A stretch of DNA of 64,000 nucleotides from Glandiceps talaboti (taxonomy: Eukaryota; Hemichordata; Enteropneusta; Spengelidae): the NCBI RefSeq assembly GCF_964340395.1, contig NC_135571.1, positions 5,390,453-5,454,452 on the forward strand, given 5' to 3'. The notes below the pieces were generated by a model. That model searched no databases, had not been told where the DNA came from, and worked only from the letters and a program-made list of their open reading frames with translations. The translations under genes and the position numbers were made by a program. Positions 51,107 to 61,800 of this stretch are shown here, in pieces (the stretch's first letter is position 1; every line of letters begins with the position of its first letter).

Positions 51107-54100
51107 AATATATTGATTTACTCATTTGGTATTTATGATAACTGTATGAAATCAAAATTTGTCAACATTTGCGAAAATAAAACAATTTTCTAAAACTAGT
51201 ACTATGTTAACAAGAGAACGTGTCTGTCTATCTCATAGTGTGATAAGACTTTCCAGCACCTACTACTGATAAAACAACGTTCTAATCGCCAACATTTCTT
51301 GACAACTGTTGCAAGTATAGCAATCACTACTTACCATCTAGTACTTGCACAAAGATTTCCCAGTTAGGAAATACTGGAATGTCGTCCTCATAGATCTGAT
51401 CATCAAGAAAGATGGTCCCTGGATTTTTCCATGTTTTCTTCCTGAACCGACATCTGGAATACAAAGCAGGACAATAGATGGGATTATCGGAACAGATCAT
51501 AGCTGAATTCTGAAAATTGTTTATTCCTAAATCAACACCTGATGACATATACACCCACTGTGATATACCACTGAAGAACTGATGACATAGGCACATATTG
51601 TGGTGACATAGCATGGCAGATCTGATGACATATACACACACTCTGACATATCACTAAAGAACTGATGACATAGGCACATATTGTGGTGACATAGCACAGC
51701 AGATCTGATGACATATACACACACTCTGACATAGGCACATGTTATGGTGACATAATGATATCATAGGACCACCTAACTTAGCATTAGATCTTGCCTGTCG
51801 ATAGGAACATCCATATCATAGGACCACCTAACTTAGCATTAGATGTTACCCGTCGATAGGAACATCCATATCATAGGACCACCTAACTTAGCATTAGATC
51901 TTGCCTGTCAATAGGAACATCCATATCATAGGACCACCTAACTTAGCATTAGATGTTACCTGTCGATAGGAACATCCACATCATAGGACCCCCTAACTTA
52001 GCATTAGATCTTACCTGTCGATAGGAACATCCATATCATAGGACCCCCTAACTTAGCATTAAATCTTACCTGTCGATAGGAACATCCATATCATAGGACT
52101 TCCTGAGCTCCTCAACTATCTGTTCTTTAGATGCCAATACTGTCATTCCCCTGGCAAATATCCACTCAAACAAGAACTTACAGGGCTACAAAAACCAAAA
52201 CAAACAATAACCACTATAGCAACTACACTTTCCAAATAATTCAAATGACAATTACTTTGAAATTCCTACACAGCTTTATAATACTATCCAAAAATCTGGT
52301 TTAAAGGGAAACAACACTCCAGGAAATTGATACATTTTCACAAACTATGGGTTCTAGGTAGTCATGTCATCATTTTACATCACCTACAATTACTTGTGAT
52401 TTCAGAGAAACATCAAGTTGATCTTGTGCCTTTATAGGGTATCTTTGATGTGGACCATTGCATGATGGGAGAATAGGGTATCTCTGCCCTATAAAGGCAT
52501 TGACTTGTAGTTTCTCATAATATTGCATGTGATGTAAAATCATGAAATACCTCTTTAGAACACATATTTTTTGAACATGTCTTTATTTCCTGGACTGGTG
52601 TTCCCCTTTAATGTATAAATCAACTTTTCACATAATAAACCTGTAAAAAAGTTTATACAGGAAAGCATTCTCACCAAACATTGAAAATTGTTGGGATTTT
52701 TTCTGATTGGTTGAATGTGGACAAGCTCACCATAATTGATTGACAGCTCATAACACGAGGTGTAGAGTTTTGATTGGCTTAAAATCTTACATCGCAACAT
52801 CTAATTCTGATTGGGTGACAAATTCATAAACCTTATTTTGATTGGCTAACACATTGCAAGGGATGAATTGCTTACTCTGATTGGGTGACAAGTCTATTCA
52901 ACTTCGTAAACCTCATTCTGATTAGTTTGGGTTACAAATCTGAACTTTAACCTTACAAGAGATGAATAGCTTATTGTGACAAGTCTAAACTTTATAAACA
53001 TCACTTTGATTGGTTTACAACATTTTACTACTTATACATGCCTCATTCTGATTGGTTTTCACTTCTTACACTTACCTCTGGATTGTTGACAAGCAGTTGA
53101 TGTATTTTCACCCTGTATTCTCCTTTCTCCAAAGCTCTGCCAAGTCGTATTGCTATTCTGGTGTCATCACTAAATGACGAGAGGTTTTCATTGAGTCGTA
53201 TACATTCAAACTCCTGATTGTTGGGGTAAACTCTATACACCTGTGTATGTATAATTAGCATAAATTTAAATATATTTAGCATATTATAATTTGCATAAAT
53301 ACACATAATTGAGCTAGTGACAAGTTTTCATTGAGTCGTATACATTCAAACTCCTGATTGTTGGGATAAACTCTATACACCTGTGTATGTATAATTAGCA
53401 TAAATTTAAATATATTTAGCATATAATATTTTGCATAAATACACATAATTGAGCCAGTCACAAGTTTTCATTGAGTCGTATACATTCAAAATCCTGATTG
53501 TTGGGGTAAACTCTATACACCTGTGTATGTGTAATTAGCATAAATTTAAATATATTCAGCATATAATATTTTGCATAAATACACATAATTGAGCCAGAGA
53601 CAAGTTACGTTTTCATTGAGTCGTATATATTCAAACTCCTGACTGTTGGGATAAACTCTATACACCTGTGTATATATAATTAGCATAAATTTAAATATAT
53701 TTAGCATATTATAATTTGCATAAATACACATAATTGAGCTAGTGACAAGTTTTCATTGAGTTGTATACATTCAAACTCCTGATTGTTGGGGTAAACTCTA
53801 TACACCTGTGTATGTATAATTAGCATATATTTAAATATAGTTAGCATATTATAATTTGCATAAATACACATAATTGAGCCAGTTTTCATTGAGTCGCAAA
53901 TATTCAAACTCCTGATTGTTGGGGTATGTATGATCAGCATAACATTTGCATAACATTTGCATACATTTAGCATAAGGCAGTGAATTTGCATAAAAACATT
54001 TCCACATGGATATAATGTCAGAGTTCACATCTCCATGAACAGCTGATAATTCAATAATTGGAAGACTGAAATGTTTCAAAAGATTTGCTATTTTTTAACG

Positions 54101-54332
54101 ACAAAACTGCACAAAAACTACACAAAGATACAACTTATATGCCTCGTATTACGATTTTTTGACTCACCTTAAAATTTTGAGATGTTCTACCAGTGTATGG
54201 TTCTAAAGATTTCTTGATAGCACCTAATGTTATTCTTTTATCTACATATACCACTAAAACTGTAATGATAAAATAACACAGAAACATTTCAATGAGTGCT
54301 GGCACTTACATTACATTTCAAAATACACATCA

Positions 54333-54403
<71 letters not shown>

Positions 54404-55486
54404 ATTTGCACGCGCACATGTGTGTGTGTACACTGTTCAGAATCCTAAACAATTCCGATAGATCTGCCCACCTTACCACCCCAAAACACAAAGAGTAGAT
54501 AACACACCTGTATCATCTTCTGTACACTTCTCTACCTTTATATACCATTTCTTCTTGGTCTTTGAGTTTTTCCTGTTTCTCATTTCATTGTCTGAGGTGG
54601 CAGCTACGTCTCCATGTCTTTGGTCTACAGTGCCTACACTGTTTTCTTGCTGTGCATTGCCTTCACCCTCTTTGCCACACTTATCACATGTAGCCCCTAA
54701 TGGTTCAGTACTTGTGGATGTACTATTGTCCCCACTAGCGGACACACTACTGTCACAACTAGCGGACACACTAGTCACTGTATTATTAACATCAGTGTTA
54801 TTCCTTGAGTCATCCTCCCAATTTTCCGTTTGGGGTATGGAAAACGTGTCCTCCGTTTTCCCGGTATTACTGGAAGGAGTTTGTGTATTGTTAACAATGC
54901 ATTCCGTAGTGGTGGTAGTTTCACTGTCAGTTTCCTGCACTGATGTAGTTAACTTTTCAGCTGCACTTTGACCTTGAGTTCCTCCTGTATTTGGTAGCAC
55001 TGTGTTACTTGCTGTTTTTTCGCCATCTTGAACATGAGCATGACCTTGACACTGGCTATTCTCAGTTGTTGCTATGGCATTCGTTCTTACACTGTCATCA
55101 TCTTTTTGAATGTCACCTTGACCTTGATGTTCCATTGCTTGACCTGGGTCACTGCAACCTTGACCTCGAGGTTCTGGTTGACCTGGGTCATGACCTGGGG
55201 TGACACCTGTGTTGCTGTCTGCTGTATGATTAATATCATTATGCACATCTACACGTTCAAGTTGTTCCTCTAAAGTTTTTGTGTCTGTTGGTTTTGCTAC
55301 GACCGTTTCATCTGCTAGTTGGTGATCTGAAGACACAAGTGATATTGATTCATGATTAACTTTTCATCTGTAGTTGGGATTATTATACCATGCACAAGCC
55401 AGGTACACACAAAATATAGAATATATCCTCTGGTCGTTCACAATGTGTGTCTACGTCACTGGTTGTGCTGTGTTTGAAATATGGGT

Positions 55487-55566
<80 letters not shown>

Positions 55567-55813
55567 TGTTTCTCTCTGTATCTCTCTCTCTGTATCTCTC
55601 TCTCCCTCCCTCTCTCTCTCTCTCTCCGTCTCTGTTTCTCTCTATCTATCTCTCTCTCCCTCTCTCTCTGCATCTCTCTTTCTCTCTCCCTCCCTTGTTC
55701 TCTCCCTCCCTCCCACACTCTCCCTCTCTTGTTCTCTCCCTCCCTCTCACACTCTCCCTCTCACACTCTCCCTCCCTCCCTCCCTCCCTCCCTCTCCCTC
55801 CCTCCCTCCCTCC

Positions 55814-55885
<72 letters not shown>

Positions 55886-58800
55886 GATCACCCTCTGTCT
55901 CTTACCTTGTGGAGGTGCTGGTAGTGATACATAAACCCGTATGGTGTGTGCATATCTATCAATTAATTCAAATAATCTGGATTTTAAGAATGGTAAATGT
56001 ACATCATCTTCATCTCCACATTCTATGAATACCTAAAATGTAAAATAAAATCCACAATAATATCAGAAATATGTTGCAAATTCACACTTCACAGACAGTT
56101 GGAGGTTAAGTCAATAGAAGCACGATATAGACAGATCAACAGAGATGCACAAACAGACAGACAGACAGAGACAGATGGATATTCCAAGATGAGGAAACAA
56201 GAGGAATGTTGTACTTGAAACAGTCAACAGAATTCAGCTAAAATAATGAGCTTCTAAAAATAACAATCTAAGACAATTGTGGCCAAATTTTTGTTGTGGA
56301 ACACTTAGAAATGATAACTTTTTCAAACAAGGTTATAATAAGAGCCCTCACTTCTGGTCCAAAAAGCTACTACTGAACAGCACCCCCAGTGGTCAAACTA
56401 TACAATCTTTTGTTTTTCTGATAACTTTAACATGGCGTATTGATTTGTATAGCACTCAAAGTGGCCAAACTAACCAATCTTTTGTCTTTCTGATGATACA
56501 ACATATTAAATGCTTGTGAAAGTACCCGAACACTCACGTGGAAGGCAGAGTTCATATTTCAACTTTACTTACCTTGTTACTCCTAAAGAAACCTTCATCT
56601 TTGAGAGTTTTATCTGTTGATGTCAGAAGCCTGAGATCATTGTAATATCTTTCAAGTACAACTCGCATGGTACCTTTAGTTTTACCAGTAACCTGTTAAA
56701 TTAAAAAAAATAAAGAAACCATCAGAAATAAACCTTCATATATATACATGTAGCCCCAATGTCATTTATTGTATTACAAAGTTATGGCACAAATCTAAGT
56801 TTGACTTTGACACTTTTAACAGTAAACACTTCTTCTTTTTTTTCTTTTTTGTATATGTTGTGCAATTGCGAACAATAGCCACTTCAGGAATAAATGACAA
56901 AGAGATCTCCCAAATGGCAAATCAAATTGGTTCGCTGCTGCTTAGAATAACACACACAAAAAAATAAAAAATAAAAATGTACGACGACAAGGAATTTAAA
57001 ATCAATTTCAGAATAATAGTCATAAACTGGTTTAAAAACACTACATTGGGTTTTCACACTACTCTTTACGAAAAGCATAGATTATAATCTAACGTGCATT
57101 GGGTATCGCACTCCGATACACGGGACCTCCATTTTACGTCCTGTCCAAGGGACAGGATTCTTAACCATTACAATGCCATATATGCAGACAGTCCCTGTCA
57201 GGTTCCCAGGCCACATCTGCATATATGCAGACAAGTTTACTCATTTGCATAAGCCCAATTTTCACCTCTTCACCTAATATCTGAGTAAATTTATATTCAT
57301 TTCACAATATATATATATATAATGGGTGAATAAGGAGAAAATAGGATTGGTTGTATGATTTTTTTTATTCCTTTCAAGTTAAAGTTGATAATTGTAGAGT
57401 ACGAAAGATTCTCCTCTGTAGTGGAAAAAGTCCTTGGCCTAGGGAGTCTTGTACATGAAAAGTCTATGGCCTAGGGAGTCTTTTACATGAAAAGTCTATG
57501 GCATCTTAAAGGTTAATCTCTCCAGAGATAGTAAACTGCAAATAAAACACAGGACTTACTCTTACCTCACATAATAGTTGTTTAAACTTCTGTACACTTT
57601 GGAGTTGGTACGCCCTCACAGTTATAGGTGGGAGAATTACATCAGCTGCAATATCAACCTCAAACACTTTCACTGTCACACCTATGAACAGGAAAATTTA
57701 TATAAACTATGAAACAAATTTGTAATGAGTTTGAAATGATGTTTTCATGTCAGTTTTATACAGGTATATGATAAAACCTCTCCCTCTCCAGCCTTGGTAT
57801 GAGTTTTGTGAACCTTGATAGTAAAGCCAGATCAGTGAGCGAACAGATATTGATGCCAAGGCGTGATATAGGAATTATTGCCTGGGTTTGATGCACATGA
57901 ATTATTATATACCCAGTATTGCTTCCAAAGCAATTAAATGGAGAGCATATGTATCAAACCCGGGCAACAATTCCCATATCACGCCTTGGCACACCTTGCC
58001 CAAATATGGCAAGTGGCAAATTGCATTGGAAGCAATACTGGGTATGAGATAATTTGTTTTGTACCACCTTACCTCCCGGTTTGTAGACTTGGAATGTTTG
58101 TTCGGGTCTTCTTGTCTCCATCAGTAAATCAAAGGAATATGATGATTTGACACCACCGAGTAATGTTCCTATACATGTCTGCTCTTCTCCTTCATAGGAT
58201 TTCTCTAATGAATCATGGAATTCATCATATTTTACCAACCGACATTGCTCCAATGGTAAAACATCATCCAGATCCAGTAACTTTAAATTGAAGACAAAGA
58301 TAAATGATCAGTTATCTTATGTCATACAACTGTACAAGGGGCAAGTAGACAGCTTCCCAATAGTTTCCTGCACAATAGCCATATATCATCTTCTAATACA
58401 ATAAGGTTGTGAAATATGATACACGGTGGCCAAATATGGAATGGAACATGTCCAAATATGGAATATGGTACACTCTGTCCAAATATGGAATGTGGCAGAC
58501 TATGACCAAATATGGAATATGGTACACTCTGTCCAAATATGGAATGTGGCAGACTATGACCAAATATGGAATATGGTACACTATGTACAAATATGGAATA
58601 TGAACCACTGTCTAAATGTGAAATGGCACATCATGTCCACATATGGAATACAGTACACTAGGTCCAAATAAGGAATGCAACATGTCCAAATTATGCAAAA
58701 ACGGTATATGTCCAAACATGGAATTGAGCATGTCCAAATATGGAATGATACACTACGTCCAAATATGGAATGAAACATGTCCAAATATGGAATATGATAC

Positions 58801-61800
58801 ACTATGTCCAAATATGAAATGAAACATCATGTCCAAATATGGAATATGATACACTATGTCCAAATATGGAATGAAACATGTCCAAATATGGAATATGACA
58901 CACTATCTCTAAATAAGGAGCATGCAAAAATATCTTAGTGGCGTATGTACAAATATACCAAAGCTATATCATCAACTCACCCTGTAAGCTATCTCAGTTG
59001 CTTCCTGGAGAGTTTTATCTCGATGGACTTCAAGTCTCTTCTCTAGCATCCTGTTTCTGACTGGATGAAAGCCAAACAGTTTGATCTGAAAAATAATCAA
59101 AATTGACAGTAACTTTAACCCTTTCAGGACTAGAAACTTTCCCGCCAAAATTTTTGAACAAAAATTCTTGTTTCTCTGTAATTTTTGGAAAAAGATCAAC
59201 TTTATTTTAGACCAGAATTCAAGAAATATTACTTCCCAATGAAGTAATATTCTTAAATTTTAGAAAATGTTCTTACAATCAAGTTTCTATTTATTCCAAT
59301 GTCGTCTCTAGGAATGAAAGGGTTAAGACACATCCAGTTATTAAAGTTATATGTCTACACTTGTACAGTCTTGATATAGTTTAGCATATTGTTTTGAGTT
59401 AGGTCACAAAAAAAATTCAAGATGAAGAATTGAATTATAACTTTGTCATTTGACCTTGATAGTCAAGGTCACCAGGAAGTGAATCCCAAAGAACAGAGTA
59501 CTAGACACTTATACCATACTCCAGTGTTCCATCATTTGAATGATATGCATGAGATTGTTTCACTTTGATATTTGACCTTGATAGTCAAGGTCACCAGGAA
59601 GTGAATCCCAAAGAACAGAGTACTAGACACTTATACTATGTTTGACTTCCGCCTATGATGTGCTAGAGATTGTATCACTTTCAAATTCTTGAACTCGGAG
59701 GTCATGGTCATTTTTGTATCAGAAAAACACTCTTGTTCTTACTTTACAAGTATTGCGATCAATTTCTCTCTGTCTTCTCTCTTCCTCTTCTTGTTGCTTG
59801 AACTGTTTGACTAAATTCTTAATGTGAGGAGGGAAGTCACTCTCTTCCATGAAAGCTGTAGTGGAAAACAAACAGTCAATGATGTAATATGGTCATTTTA
59901 TATTCTTTAATAGGCCTTTCCAAAACTTGCCGTGGTGGTGCGCTACTTCCTGTCTGTGTGTACCTTGGGGGTATACATGGTATAGGTTACTTTGTTATTC
60001 ATAGAGCACTGCTGCTTTCCGTGATGTCTGAACAATACAAAAAACAGCCCTGATTTACACTTCTGCAGAATACAAAGAATAAATCTCTTAAGAAATGGTA
60101 CTATGAGGTGATGATACCCCCAATTTGAGCGAGGGCGCTCTATTCTCAATTTCCTGTTTGCAGTCTGCAATGGCCTATTAAAAAGGCACAAGGTGAGTTT
60201 ACAACATTTTTACTCGAGTGGAAATATTTATATAAAATACTGCCAATGGCAATATACACAACTGAAATCCAACGTCTGACATACAAATGCAGTGAGAGAA
60301 ACACACTTCAGACATGAAAACACCCCTACAGGATAATGGAACATCCCATTGACTTTTAGCAACGTGATTATATAACCACTTCGATACAGTTTTTTAATTG
60401 AAGAAACCTGAATTGATAAAAGTCAAATCTGTTTCATACTTCAAGACTTGCTGTATCACATTACCTTTGCAATGCCAAAAACATAGAAGGTGAAACATAA
60501 AAGTGGTTATGTAATCACTTTACTAAAAGACGATGGGATGTTCCATTATCCTATGGGGATGTTGCTGTATCGTACTACCTTTGTTCTTGTCCGATTTGAC
60601 CTGTCTATACAACAACATATAGGCATTGGTAGAACTAGAGTAGGCACTTAGATAATATCCCCTATGACTACCAACAGCGCCCCCATATGTCTTTCTGATA
60701 TCGTCTTGCGTTATCGGACTGACGTGTTGATCATTGAAACAATACCATTGTCCATCCGTAAATGATCTGCACGTAGAAGGAGAATTTTTTTTAATATGTT
60801 TATTAATATGCAAATAAGTGAATTAATCAGGTAGAAAGATTTTGTATGGGGAAGAGAATATTCAAATGTGTTCATTAATATGCAAAAAAAGTTCAATAGT
60901 CATGTAGAAATATGCATATGCATGAAGTAGGAAAAAATATTTAAATGAGTTCATCAATATGCAAATAAGCAAATTAATCATGCATAAATCTTTATCTACA
61001 TGGAGAATATGTAAATGTGTTCATTAATATGCAAATAAGTGAATTCATCAGGTAGAAATATTTATATGTATCGAGAAGAGAATATTCAAATGTGTTCATT
61101 AATATGTAAATCATTTTAATAGTGTATTTATGCATATGCATAAATATGAGAAAATATTTGTCGCTGAATGTTTTTAACAATATGCAAATAAGCAAATTAA
61201 TCATGTAGAATTTTTATCAACATGGAGAATATGTAAACGTGTTCATTTATATACAAAAACTTCCTTAATCTAATATGATAAGACCCTTACTTGATGTATG
61301 CATAATAATGGCCACCAGCAGCACTTCCAGAATGTACCATTATGGAGAATAACTCATACGTACACTCAGCCTATTGAAACAAAAACACATGATTTAGCTG
61401 TGTATACAGATAAAAAATAGTGACAATGGCATTGCAGCACAACCGACTTTACTGAAATTCAGACACAATTTAGAACCTACACTGTTTCAGTTATTGTAAA
61501 AATCTAGTATTATAAGTAATGGGCCTTTCAAAAATTTGCCATGGTGGCACTCTACTTCCTGTCTTGTCTGTGTGTACCTTGGGGATATACATAGTATAGA
61601 AGGAAAATAAACATTTCTTAAAATTTACTTATTTTGGTATAAAAAGTTCTTGACAGCTTTACAACGAAGCAACATAAAATGGTTTACTGTACAAACCTTT
61701 GCTGGTGCTGCCTGGTTTGTTGGTTGGTGATTAGTTTCTCCACTGGCAGACTGCTCTATATCAATCCCTTCATCAACTCCATCCTCCTGACAGTCACTGC

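Noticed and set aside
55374-55934. 186-codon Leu-Ser-rich frame
   Set aside because: CT microsatellite, with real USP47 exon k on the other strand at its right end.
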